A DNA stretch of 17,184 bases from an uncultured Clostridia bacterium (GCA_934167435.1 CAKPKZ010000021.1:1-17184); one strand, 5' to 3'. Positions 6,360 to 13,709 are shown, counted from the stretch's first letter. Numbers and translations: made by a program. Notes: generated by a model from the sequence alone, not told the origin.

Positions 6360-8264
6360 TTATTTATTTTCTTCAACATTCATTGTTAATATTTCTTTTA
6401 ATTCGTCTTCTGTTACGCTTTTTTCTCCTCTAATATGTAAATCAACTACATAACTATCAGATATCTCTGACCATACATATTTTGCAGAGTATTTTGTTTC
6501 ATAGCTTCCACTAGCATATGTATATGAAAATGTTGCATAATAGAATTTTCTACCATTTACTTCCATAGTTTGTACTTCTGATAAATTTAAATCTTTATAT
6601 TTTTCTTCCTCAGTATATGTTTTTAAATTTTGTTTTAATGATTCATAGTATTTGTCTTTATCAGAACGTGCTGTTGATATTTTTATAGATGCATCTCCTT
6701 TTTCTAATGATCTATAATTTTCTGAAACATATCTTGAATTATATCCTTGTGGTAGTTTAAATGTAATTTTATATTTGTCGTCATATGATATTATTTCATT
6801 TTCTTTTGTTTTTTCTTTTTCTTCATTACCATCATTGTCATCATTATCATTGTTGTCATCATCTTTAGTTGTTGTTGATTGATTTAATAATGTATTATTT
6901 GAATTTTTAGTTCCTACTGAATTCATTCCAGAAAATGATTCTATTAATTCATATAATTTTGATTTTTGTAAATTTGTTACTAAAGTTTTTTGGTCTGCTG
7001 ATGTTAATTTGTTTGCTTTTACGCTATCTTTTACGTTTACATTATCAATATTTTCGTTGTATTTTGCACTATAATCTAGATTTATAGCTACTTTTCCAAA
7101 TTCTTCTATATTAAATTCTATTTTAGCAGTTCCTTCTTTTTCGCCTTTTTCTTCTATTGTAATTACACCTGAAAGTACTGTTTTATCTTCGTCTTCTTTT
7201 ATTTCAAAAGAGTATTTATTCTTTTCAGTTTTTGTAAATGCTATTGTTACTTTTTGATTTTCTTCTTCGCTATATGCTGTTGCAGATAATTTTACTAATT
7301 CTTGCATTAATCCTTTTGTATATAAACTAACTTCTATTGTTGTTTTTTCGTCATCCTCTATATCCTCTGCACTCTCAAGTAGTTGCTCTAATGTTTTTTT
7401 AACTGTTTCTTTATCTTCAAAACATTTTAAAAATTCTTCATTATCTTTTAAATTTTTAGCAATATTTGTTGTTTCTTCCTTTAATTGTTTTGCATTTAAT
7501 TTTATAGTATTTTTTGTTGTATTTTCTTTTTTACCATTTATTTCTATCTCTTCTTTTTGGCTAGAACAGTATTCTGGTTTTATTGTTTTAGTTATTTCTT
7601 CTTTTAATATTTTCATTGATTTTTGTAATGCTAATTTTTGTTCATTTGAAATTTTTTGACTTTCTAATAATTCGCTAGCATTTGAGTAAAATTCATCATC
7701 CATTTCTGCTTCTATATATTTATTTAATAAATCTTTTGCATATAGATATGTTTTTTGCCCATTTATGTCAGAATATAATTGTAAATTTAATAAGCTTTTT
7801 TGATCATAATTTGATTCTAAGTTAGCAATCATTTTTTTGTCTTCATTATTAGTTTGAACATTAAATTTAATATCTGTTTTATTTATTAAATCTAATATTT
7901 CTTTATCTATTGATTTATTATCAGTTTCAATATTTGCACTTAATTTTAGTGATGCATTTATTGTTTTATAATCTGCTTCTTTTATTTGGTCTGTATATGA
8001 GTCAATAGCTTTTCCTATTATTCTTTTATACATTTGTTCTGCTTTTGAGAAAAATGCAAAGTAGTATATTAGTCCTGCTACTATTGCAACTACTATTATT
8101 CCAATTATAATTGGTAATGCAGTTATACCGTTTCCTTTCTTTTTTGGTGGTTCGTTTGAACTCACATTAAAGTTGTTGTTTGGTTTTGTTTCTGGTGTTT
8201 GGTTAACCTCTTGTTCTGGTTTGTTTGGCTCTAAATTTTCGTTTGGTTGATTATTCTCTTCCAT
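6360..8264 (-). CDS. Membrane-anchored extracellular protein of unknown function (634 aa)
   Basis: I do not recognise the function. The preferred start is ATG 8262-8264, because GAAAGGGG lies just upstream; an in-frame ATG ten codons earlier (8292-8294) has no ribosome binding site. Residues 1-46 are hydrophilic and rich in P, N, Q and E. One membrane helix follows (about 47-72, ITALPIIIGIIVVAIVAGL), flanked inside by KKKGNG. The rest should lie outside the cell. Residues 75-450 are a lysine- and glutamate-rich, mostly beta or mixed domain resembling lipoprotein-like clostridial proteins of unknown function. An acidic D/N/E-rich linker (about 466-486) leads to a distinct C-terminal domain (about 490-634) beginning KYKITFKLPQGY. 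A surface sensor or wall-associated role is a guess. It has its own promoter and terminator. Confidence 0.75.
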   Translation of the reverse strand: MEENNQPNENLEPNKPEQEVNQTPETKPNNNFNVSSNEPPKKKGNGITALPIIIGIIVVAIVAGLIYYFAFFSKAEQMYKRIIGKAIDSYTDQIKEADYKTINASLKLSANIETDNKSIDKEILDLINKTDIKFNVQTNNEDKKMIANLESNYDQKSLLNLQLYSDINGQKTYLYAKDLLNKYIEAEMDDEFYSNASELLESQKISNEQKLALQKSMKILKEEITKTIKPEYCSSQKEEIEINGKKENTTKNTIKLNAKQLKEETTNIAKNLKDNEEFLKCFEDKETVKKTLEQLLESAEDIEDDEKTTIEVSLYTKGLMQELVKLSATAYSEEENQKVTIAFTKTEKNKYSFEIKEDEDKTVLSGVITIEEKGEKEGTAKIEFNIEEFGKVAINLDYSAKYNENIDNVNVKDSVKANKLTSADQKTLVTNLQKSKLYELIESFSGMNSVGTKNSNNTLLNQSTTTKDDDNNDNDDNDGNEEKEKTKENEIISYDDKYKITFKLPQGYNSRYVSENYRSLEKGDASIKISTARSDKDKYYESLKQNLKTYTEEEKYKDLNLSEVQTMEVNGRKFYYATFSYTYASGSYETKYSAKYVWSEISDSYVVDLHIRGEKSVTEDELKEILTMNVEENK

Positions 8265-8298
8265 TTTTATTCCCCTTTCAAATTTATATAACATATTA

Positions 8299-8327
8299 AT
8301 TATATTATAAGTTTATTTTGTTTGCAA
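8299..8327 (-). promoter_or_regulatory. Sigma-A promoter for the 634-aa membrane protein gene
   Basis: TTGCAA (8322-8327, minus strand) and TATAAT (8299-8304) are spaced by 17 bp. A second overlapping TATAAT lies five bases upstream with poor spacing. The site sits in the 85-base gap after the glucosaminidase-like gene, so the 634-residue gene is probably transcribed separately from sigH. Confidence 0.6.
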
Positions 8328-8349
8328 TACTTTTAAATTTATTTTTAAT

Positions 8350-9099
8350 TTAATATCTTATTTGTTTCATTCTTCCATATACTAAATCTACCCATGTGCT
8401 AGATGCTGGGCAAAATCTTATTTTTACAGCAGCTAATGTCTTACCTTTGTAAAAAGTCCCACCTTTTGTTAAATATTTGTTATGTAATGTTTTAGCCGCA
8501 ATTTCTAGGCCCTCTTCTACCGAATTATATTTTATTAACTTTCCTTTTGACATTAAACTTATATAATTGTGTGTATTTCTATGATTTGTAGCTATTGTCC
8601 AACCAGATTCTGCTGAAATTAGTCCACAAAAAAATATTTCGTTTATTTCATATTTTTTGCATAGTTCATAAATTATATCTGAATTGTTAAAAAAGAATTT
8701 ACTTTTATCTTCTTTTACTGTTGCTATTAAATTTTTAAAATCTTGTTTAGATAGCCCTGTTCTTATAGTTAAATCCATATCTTTAGAAATAGAAACATTT
8801 TCTAATGTTATATATTTTTCTTGTTCTACTTGTTCTTCTTGTGCTGTAATTTCTTCGTTTTCTTGTGCATTAACTCTTGGAGTTTCTTGCCCTCTAGATG
8901 TTACTTCTTGCTCATTTATTTGCTTGGCTACACTTATTTGTGCATTATCTTCTTCATTAGTTATTGAATTTGTTGTTTCGGCTACTTGTGTACTTGTATT
9001 GCATGTAAATAGATTGGCTGTTAGTGCTAACAGCATAATAGCCACTACTACATATATTATTCCTTTTATTGATATTACTGTTTTTTTATCTTCTTTCAT
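8350..9099 (-). CDS. Membrane-anchored glucosaminidase-like (GH73-type) protein
   Basis: This 249-residue protein has an N-terminal membrane helix (about residues 13-31), a low-complexity Q/E/N/T-rich stalk (about 35-98) and a C-terminal wall-hydrolase-like domain (about 140-249). The domain shows CGLISAESGW with candidate catalytic E164, then NYISL, the YNSVEEGLEIAAKTLHNKYL segment, GGTFYKGKTLAAVKIRFCP and STWVDLVYGRMKQI. This order matches endo-beta-N-acetylglucosaminidase / GH73-like domains that cut peptidoglycan glycans; activity is inferred. Its ATG lies only two bases after the sigH stop and has no Shine-Dalgarno sequence, so it probably depends on translation of sigH. No lipobox is convincing around C33. 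A lysozyme-superfamily lytic transglycosylase is the alternative reading. Confidence 0.75.
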   Translation of the reverse strand: MKEDKKTVISIKGIIYVVVAIMLLALTANLFTCNTSTQVAETTNSITNEEDNAQISVAKQINEQEVTSRGQETPRVNAQENEEITAQEEQVEQEKYITLENVSISKDMDLTIRTGLSKQDFKNLIATVKEDKSKFFFNNSDIIYELCKKYEINEIFFCGLISAESGWTIATNHRNTHNYISLMSKGKLIKYNSVEEGLEIAAKTLHNKYLTKGGTFYKGKTLAAVKIRFCPASSTWVDLVYGRMKQIRY

Positions 9100-9101
9100 A
9101 A

Positions 9102-9740
9102 TTATTTAAATAAATTTGTAATTGCTTTTTTTCTTATTCTTTGTATGGCATTGTCAACAGATTTTACTGGAGCTTCTAATTTGTTTGCAATTACAATATA
9201 ACTTTCTCCTTTTATATATCTATTCAAAACTTGTTTTTCAAATTTACTTAATGATTTATCTATAGCATCTTCTACTTCTTTATAGTATTCTTTTTTAGTT
9301 ATTGTTTCTAACGGGTCTTCTATTGTTTTACTATTAAAAGTGTCTATTAGTTCGTTACTATCTTCATCATTGTCATATGCTGACGTGTTTAAAGATAAAT
9401 ATGAATTTAGTGGCATATGTTTTTGTCTATTTGAACATTTTATTGCTGTAATCATTTGTCTTTCAATACAGATGTTAGCAAATGTTTTAAATGTATTTTG
9501 TTTTTCTAGTTTAAAGTCCTTTATTGCTTTAAATAAGCCTATCATTCCTTCTTGTATCATATCTTCTTTTTCTGAGCCAATCATATAATATTTTCCTGCT
9601 TTTGCACTTACTAAATCTTTATATTTTTCTAATAAAAATGATAGTGCTTGCTCGTCCCCATTTTTTATAAGTTCTATAATATTCTCATCTTTTAAATTAG
9701 CATATTTATTAGTGGCATAATATACATTTTCCTGTTGCAT
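9102..9740 (-). CDS. sigH: RNA polymerase sporulation sigma factor SigH (Spo0H)
   Basis: This 212-residue sigma-70 family protein directs RNA polymerase to stationary-phase and early sporulation promoters. Region 2 is clear: ALSFLLEKYKDLVSAKA, then GSEKEDMIQEGMIGLFKAIKDF (about residues 55-76) and TFKTFANICIERQMITAIK (about 83-101). RQKHMPLNSYLSL follows, a hallmark of SigH. Region 4 has a helix-turn-helix, SYIVIANKLEAPVKSVDNAIQRIRKKA (about 181-207). Length and motifs match B. subtilis Spo0H, except that the C-terminus is slightly shorter. The start is ATG 9738-9740 with GGAGGT upstream at a rather long spacing of 12 bases, which may lower translation. It is followed after two bases by a wall-hydrolase gene. 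In many Firmicutes sigH sits near ribosomal and rlmB genes; that context is absent here. Confidence 0.95.
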   Translation of the reverse strand: MQQENVYYATNKYANLKDENIIELIKNGDEQALSFLLEKYKDLVSAKAGKYYMIGSEKEDMIQEGMIGLFKAIKDFKLEKQNTFKTFANICIERQMITAIKCSNRQKHMPLNSYLSLNTSAYDNDEDSNELIDTFNSKTIEDPLETITKKEYYKEVEDAIDKSLSKFEKQVLNRYIKGESYIVIANKLEAPVKSVDNAIQRIRKKAITNLFK

Positions 9741-9774
9741 ATGATTTTATATACCTCCGAATGTGTTTTTTTGT

Positions 9775-9804
9775 ATTATATATTTCAAACCCTTGAAAAG
9801 TCAA
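9775..9804 (-). promoter_or_regulatory. Sigma-A promoter for sigH, -35 box inside a palindrome
   Basis: TTGACT (9799-9804, minus strand) and TATAAT (9775-9780) are separated by 18 bp. The -35 box is embedded in the inverted repeat CCTTGA-CTTT-TCAAGG (9791-9806). A protein bound there would compete directly with RNA polymerase. Confidence 0.65.
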
Positions 9805-9806
9805 GG
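9791..9806. repeat. Inverted repeat CCTTGA-n4-TCAAGG in front of sigH
   Basis: Perfect 6-bp arms flank a four-base centre. On the plus strand the repeat is followed by seven Ts, the form of a small terminator, although no plus-strand gene leads into it. On the minus strand it is the only hairpin after the GH18 gene and has a poor U tract. Operator, weak terminator, or both are possible. Confidence 0.5.
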
Positions 9807-9824
9807 TTTTTTTATATTTTTATT

Positions 9825-11516
9825 TTATTTATTTAATTCTTGATTAATTACACTCCATACCTCTGGATCTTCTCTGTCCTTTTCCCATGCGGCAGATCCA
9901 GCCAAATTATATTTTGTTATTAATTCAATTTTAGCTCTTATTGATTCTAAATCTTCTACCCACATTTTTTTTGTTGTATTTTTTTCTTCATATTCAACAT
10001 AGTATTGCTTTAAGTTATCATCCCATGTTTTTTCTACACTTTCTGGTAATACTTTATTTATATTTTTCATATTTACAACATCACTTTTTACTTTTCCGTT
10101 TGAATCCTCTGTCCATAATCTAGTATAAAATGGTACAGCAAGTATAATTTTATCTGATTTTATTTCTTCTGTTTCTAAGAATTTTTTTAAACTTAATTCT
10201 ATCCAATCATATCCTGCAGTTGTTCCTGGTTTTGTACTTGATACTCCATATTGATCATATGCCATAAATATTATATAGTCTGCAACATGTCCAATAACGT
10301 TTCTGTCAAAACATAAAGACCATGTATCCCCACCATCTGGCGCAGTTACATCTACAGATATAACTAGGCCAATTTCTTTTATTCGTGGTGTTAATTCTAT
10401 TATGAATCTTGAATATAAATCTATGTCTTCTTTTTTCATATTTTCAAAATCAATGTTAATTCCATCAATTTTATATTTTACACATAGATTTACTATATCT
10501 TCAATTAGTTTTTGTCTTTTATCATAGTCATTCATTATATTAGAAGTTACACTTAACATTCCATCTCCAGAATTTGATATCATTGGCCACACTTTGTATC
10601 CATTGTTATGCGCCCACTTTATATATTCTTCTCCCTTGTCGCCTACATTTTGTTGCACATTACCATTTTTATCTAAATAGAAAAAAGATGGTGATACTAC
10701 GTTTACTCCTTCTATTTTTGTTCCATTTCTATCTGGTGCTGATGCATATTCAGAATAATAATCCCACACTAAGTTTACTTTTCCTTGTATTTGTTTTTCT
10801 TCTTCCATATTTTCTCTAACTATAACTTCATTTGCAATTTTTTTAGATTTTATATAGCCTACTTTTCCTTTATCTGTTCTTACTTTTGCCCACTTTCCGT
10901 CATTTGAAACAACAATTACATAGTCTCCTTTTTTTACTCTGTCTACTGTTTTAGAAATAAAATTGGTTGATGATTTTACTGCTACTTGACTTGTTACTAT
11001 TGCCTTTTTTTGTTCTCTATTTGTGGAGTCAATTGTAATTACTTTAGAGTCTTCTATGTTTTTTATTTCAATTCCATACACATCTAGCATTTCTGATATT
11101 GGTAAATATATTGTATTATCTTTTTCTATAGCACTTGCATATATTTTTTTATTTGCCCCATTTATATTTATTTCGTTTTCTTCAAATCCAATTGATGCTA
11201 TTTTTTTATCATATGTTGTTATAATTTTATTATTTTTTTCATCCTTGTATATGTATTTATCAAAAAAATTTGCAATATCTTGTTTTGATAAATATACAAC
11301 ATTATTATCTACCAAAACATCTTTTTTCAAATTAGATGTTACATTATTATTATTTATTACTAAATTAATTTTTTTATTTTTATCTAATATAATAAAATCA
11401 TTTGCTACATAGGCTACTATTAATATTATTATTACAGCAATTATTGATAAAAATGTTTTTATTATTACCTTTTTCTTCTTTTCTATTTCTTCTTTAGTCA
11501 TTTTCTTTTTTCTCAT
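9825..11516 (-). CDS. Exported GH18 glycosidase with copper-amine-oxidase-like N domain and SH3 domain
   Basis: This 563-residue protein belongs to the chitinase-like GH18 family that in spore formers acts on peptidoglycan. A lysine-rich N-terminus and membrane helix (about residues 19-44) anchor or export it. Residues 45-163 form a copper-amine-oxidase N-domain-like stalk (ISEMLDVYGIEIK, SKVITIDS), a bacterial surface module not implying amine oxidase activity. An SH3-type domain follows (about 172-233, GDYVIVVSNDGKWAKVR). The GH18 barrel (about 246-563) carries the DxxDxDxE-type motif as DGINIDFE (351-358), with E358 the likely acid, MAYDQYG (418-424) and AGSAAWEKDRED near the end. The closest known types are YdhD/YaaH/SleL-like lysins. 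The start is ATG 11514-11516 after AGGAGAA. No strong promoter was seen. It lies just upstream of sigH, but the sigH promoter makes separate transcription likely. Confidence 0.88.
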   Translation of the reverse strand: MRKKKMTKEEIEKKKKVIIKTFLSIIAVIIILIVAYVANDFIILDKNKKINLVINNNNVTSNLKKDVLVDNNVVYLSKQDIANFFDKYIYKDEKNNKIITTYDKKIASIGFEENEININGANKKIYASAIEKDNTIYLPISEMLDVYGIEIKNIEDSKVITIDSTNREQKKAIVTSQVAVKSSTNFISKTVDRVKKGDYVIVVSNDGKWAKVRTDKGKVGYIKSKKIANEVIVRENMEEEKQIQGKVNLVWDYYSEYASAPDRNGTKIEGVNVVSPSFFYLDKNGNVQQNVGDKGEEYIKWAHNNGYKVWPMISNSGDGMLSVTSNIMNDYDKRQKLIEDIVNLCVKYKIDGINIDFENMKKEDIDLYSRFIIELTPRIKEIGLVISVDVTAPDGGDTWSLCFDRNVIGHVADYIIFMAYDQYGVSSTKPGTTAGYDWIELSLKKFLETEEIKSDKIILAVPFYTRLWTEDSNGKVKSDVVNMKNINKVLPESVEKTWDDNLKQYYVEYEEKNTTKKMWVEDLESIRAKIELITKYNLAGSAAWEKDREDPEVWSVINQELNK

Positions 11517-11610
11517 ATTCTTCTCCTTTTTTGTATAATACTTTTTTTACTATAACATAATTTTTGTTTTTATGAAATAGAAAAAGATGAATTTTTTTAT
11601 TTTTTTCATA

Positions 11611-11638
11611 AAAAAAGATATTGCATTTTGCAATATCT
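11611..11638 (-). terminator. Intrinsic terminator after the small basic protein gene
   Basis: A perfect 10-bp stem, AGATATTGCA with its complement, surrounds a three-base loop. On the minus strand it is followed by a run of Ts. It lies nine bases after the stop of the 120-residue gene and closes the trmB unit. Confidence 0.9.
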
Positions 11639-11646
11639 CTTTGGAG

Positions 11647-12009
11647 TTACCGACCCCTTATCTTATTTATAATGCGTTTGAATAAACTTAAACCACCTCT
11701 TCTTTTTTTCTTTAAAAAGTTTTCTTTTTCAACTTGGGCAATTAGATAATTTACGTCGAACACTAGCCTTTTAATATCTGCTTCTATTTCGGCAACGTAT
11801 TCGATTTTTACTTTTATTTTTTCAATATGCCTTTGAACAATTTTTACATCGTCATTATTTAGATTCTTAATTTCTACTTCCAACATTTCAATGGTATTTG
11901 TTGGATCGTAGTAATTTTTTAATTCTAATTGCCTTTTTACTTGTTTGAGTTTATCTTTATTCACATTATTGTTTTGAGGGATTGTCGGCTGTCTTACTTC
12001 TTTTTGCAT
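11647..12009 (-). CDS. Small basic coiled-coil protein of unknown function (120 aa)
   Basis: I do not recognise this protein. The start chosen is ATG 12007-12009, because GGGAG sits eight bases upstream; the earlier in-frame ATG at 12037-12039 has no ribosome binding site and lies at the predicted transcription start. Residues 18-95 are charged and predicted helical, probably a coiled coil. The C-terminus is strongly basic: KKKRRGG (about 101-107) is followed by SLFKRIINKIRGR, which could form an amphipathic helix binding membrane, RNA or DNA. There is no signal peptide. It lies downstream of trmB and can be read both from trmB and from its own promoter inside the end of trmB, and it ends at a strong terminator. 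Confidence 0.7.
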   Translation of the reverse strand: MQKEVRQPTIPQNNNVNKDKLKQVKRQLELKNYYDPTNTIEMLEVEIKNLNNDDVKIVQRHIEKIKVKIEYVAEIEADIKRLVFDVNYLIAQVEKENFLKKKRRGGLSLFKRIINKIRGR

Positions 12010-12041
12010 ACTTCTCACTCCCAAAATTATTTTATACAAAA

Positions 12042-12070
12042 ATTATATCATATTATGTATTTTTTTGCAA
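12042..12070 (-). promoter_or_regulatory. Internal promoter at the 3' end of trmB
   Basis: TTGCAA (12065-12070, minus strand) lies within the last codons of trmB, and TATAAT (12042-12047) lies just after its stop, with 17 bp between. Transcription should start near 12035 and read only the 120-residue gene, with a leader of about 26 bases. Confidence 0.55.
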
Positions 12071-12733
12071 AATTTTCTGTGCAATTAATGCTTTGATTTT
12101 TATTCCTTGTTCACTAAACATTTTTTCATGTTCTGTCTCTATATTTTTTCCATTAAAAATGTCTTCTTTATGTAAGTCTTTAGTAATTTTTTTTATTTCA
12201 AATCCACTCTCCTCAAAATATAGTATGCTTGATTGAAATAAATCATCATCATCTGTTTTAAAATATATTTCTCCCTCATCTTTTAAGAACTGTTTATATT
12301 TTTCTAATTGTTTTGTATGTGTTAGCCTTTTTTTTCTATGTTTTCCTTTAGGCCAAGGATTACAAAAATTTATATATATTCTTTCTATATTGTCTATTTT
12401 ATCTAGTATTAACCATATTCTCTCAATGTCAAATCTAGTAAGTATTATATTTTCTGGTTTTATATTTTTATTACTATATTCGTTTTCTACATTTCTTTTT
12501 GCAAGTCCCAACATAGCATCAACCAAATCTATCGCAATATAATTTATGTCTAAATTTTCTGAAGCTAAATTAGATATAAATTGCCCTTTTCCACATCCCA
12601 ACTCTAAATGAATGGGATTATTAGAATTTGTAAAATGCTTCTTCCATTTTCCTTTCCATTCTTCTGGATTATCCTCATAAAAATTACTGGCTTCTAGTTC
12701 TGGTCTTGCCCATTTTTTGTATCTTATCCTCAT
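12053..12733 (-). CDS. trmB: tRNA (guanine-N7-)-methyltransferase (m7G46)
   Basis: This 226-residue Rossmann-fold enzyme transfers a methyl group from S-adenosylmethionine to N7 of G46 in the tRNA variable loop. The SAM-binding motif is HLELGCGKG (residues 42-50). YIAIDL (65-70) and RFDIERI (100-106) follow. The family signature INFCNPWPKGKHRKKRLTH (121-139) is intact. The usual DPWPK aspartate is asparagine (N125), as I recall from other clostridial sequences. The C-terminal ETEHEKMF (199-206) matches the TEYE motif. Length is normal. The start is ATG 12731-12733 after GAGGAG. It is divergent from the pseudouridine synthase gene, and its promoter abuts that gene's promoter. Confidence 0.95.
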   Translation of the reverse strand: MRIRYKKWARPELEASNFYEDNPEEWKGKWKKHFTNSNNPIHLELGCGKGQFISNLASENLDINYIAIDLVDAMLGLAKRNVENEYSNKNIKPENIILTRFDIERIWLILDKIDNIERIYINFCNPWPKGKHRKKRLTHTKQLEKYKQFLKDEGEIYFKTDDDDLFQSSILYFEESGFEIKKITKDLHKEDIFNGKNIETEHEKMFSEQGIKIKALIAQKILQKNT

Positions 12734-12764
12734 TTTTTTCTCCTCTTTATTTTACTAGAATTTT

Positions 12765-12793
12765 ATTTTAACATATATTTACTATTTTGTAAA
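12765..12793 (-). promoter_or_regulatory. Sigma-A promoter for trmB
   Basis: TTTACA (12788-12793, minus strand) and TAAAAT (12765-12770) are each five of six to consensus, with a 17-bp spacer. The -35 box is only two bases from the -35 box of the opposing promoter. Confidence 0.55.
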
Positions 12794-12795
12794 AT

Positions 12796-12824
12796 TTGAC
12801 TTTAACTTATATATTTTATATACT
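12796..12824 (+). promoter_or_regulatory. Sigma-A promoter for the pseudouridine synthase, predicting a leaderless mRNA
   Basis: TTGACT (12796-12801) and TATACT (12819-12824) are separated by exactly 17 bp. The usual start distance of about 7 bases after the -10 box falls on the A of the ATG at 12831, or within a base or two of it. There is no room for a ribosome binding site. Confidence 0.65.
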
Positions 12825-12830
12825 ATTTGC

Positions 12831-13709
12831 ATGGAAATAAATTATGTAGTAAAAAATAGTGATAAATTTTTAAGTGTAAATGATATTATTAATTTAAAAT
12901 TTAAAATTTCTTCTAGATTAAAGTTAAAATTAATTAAGAATCATAAAATTTATTTAAATGGTATTGCTTGTGATACCAGATGTAGTATAAAAGAAAATGA
13001 TATAATAAAAGTAAGTTTTGATATAGAAGAAGATAATTCTAATATTATACCCAAAAAAATGGATCTTAACATTATATATGAAGACGATTGGCTTTTAGTT
13101 GTTAATAAACCTGCCGGAGTTGCAGTACATCCTTCAATATTGCATTATGAAGATTCACTTTCTAATGGCATTAAATATTATTTTAATACTATTAATCTAA
13201 AAAAGAAAATTAGACCTGTTAACAGATTAGACCTTAATACTTCTGGCTTAATTATTTTTGCAAAATGTGAATATATTCAGGAATGTTTATCAAAACAAAT
13301 GGCTAGTTGTGATTTTACTAAAGAGTATACTGCTATTGTTTCTGGAACATTTAACAATAAATCTGGAACAGTTAACCTTCCTATTGCTAGAAAACCAAAT
13401 AGTATTATTGAAAGGTGTATTAGTCCAAATGGTCAAGTATCAATTACCCATTATGTTGTATTAAAAGAATTTGAAAATTATAGCTTAATAAAGTGCTTTT
13501 TAGAAACTGGCAGAACTCATCAAATAAGAGTTCATATGGCATATATTAACCACCCTCTAATTGGAGACACTTTGTATGGTACTTATTCCAATTTAATTAA
13601 TAGGCAAGCACTGCATAGTTCTTGCATAAAATTTATTCATCCTATACTTAATAAAAAAATTTCTTTATCTTCTGCCATCCCTACAGATATGCAAAATTTA
13701 TTAAAATAA
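12831..13709 (+). CDS. RluA-family pseudouridine synthase
   Basis: This 292-residue enzyme isomerises uridine to pseudouridine in rRNA or tRNA; the exact target cannot be read from the sequence. The N-terminal S4-like region (about residues 10-65, with IYLNGIACDTRCSIKENDIIKV) precedes the catalytic domain. That starts with IIYEDDWLLVVNKPAGVAVHPS (81-102), followed by RPVNRLDLNTSGL (128-140) with catalytic D134. FTKEYTAIVSG, the FLETGRTHQIRVHM segment and HPLIGDTLYG complete the family signature. The usual HRLD is NRLD, a common variant. The ATG at 12831 has no Shine-Dalgarno sequence, and the -10 box of a good promoter ends six bases before it, so translation may start on a leaderless transcript. 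No later start with a ribosome binding site would keep the S4 region. It ends at a bidirectional terminator facing pfkA. Confidence 0.92.
   Translation: MEINYVVKNSDKFLSVNDIINLKFKISSRLKLKLIKNHKIYLNGIACDTRCSIKENDIIKVSFDIEEDNSNIIPKKMDLNIIYEDDWLLVVNKPAGVAVHPSILHYEDSLSNGIKYYFNTINLKKKIRPVNRLDLNTSGLIIFAKCEYIQECLSKQMASCDFTKEYTAIVSGTFNNKSGTVNLPIARKPNSIIERCISPNGQVSITHYVVLKEFENYSLIKCFLETGRTHQIRVHMAYINHPLIGDTLYGTYSNLINRQALHSSCIKFIHPILNKKISLSSAIPTDMQNLLK

Noticed and set aside
6810..6870. Possible tandem trinucleotide repeat (TCA/TCT/TTG)
   Set aside because: It is the coding sequence of an irregular D/N/E linker, not a uniform repeat unit.
8265..8294. Ten-codon N-terminal extension of the 634-residue protein
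   Set aside because: The upstream ATG has no ribosome binding site, while GAAAGGGG sits immediately before the ATG at 8264.
8684..9109. 141-codon plus-strand frame with hydrophobic stretches
   Set aside because: It lies opposite the glucosaminidase-like gene; its apparent membrane segments come from the complement of the low-complexity stalk and signal helix.
11567..11614. Long-range inverted repeat TTTTTATGAAA / TTTCATAAAAA upstream of the GH18 gene
   Set aside because: The arms are almost pure A/T and partly overlap the neighbouring terminator's T run; chance is likely in this composition.
12010..12039. Ten-codon extension of the 120-residue basic protein
   Set aside because: The upstream ATG coincides with the predicted transcription start and has no ribosome binding site; GGGAG precedes the ATG at 12009.
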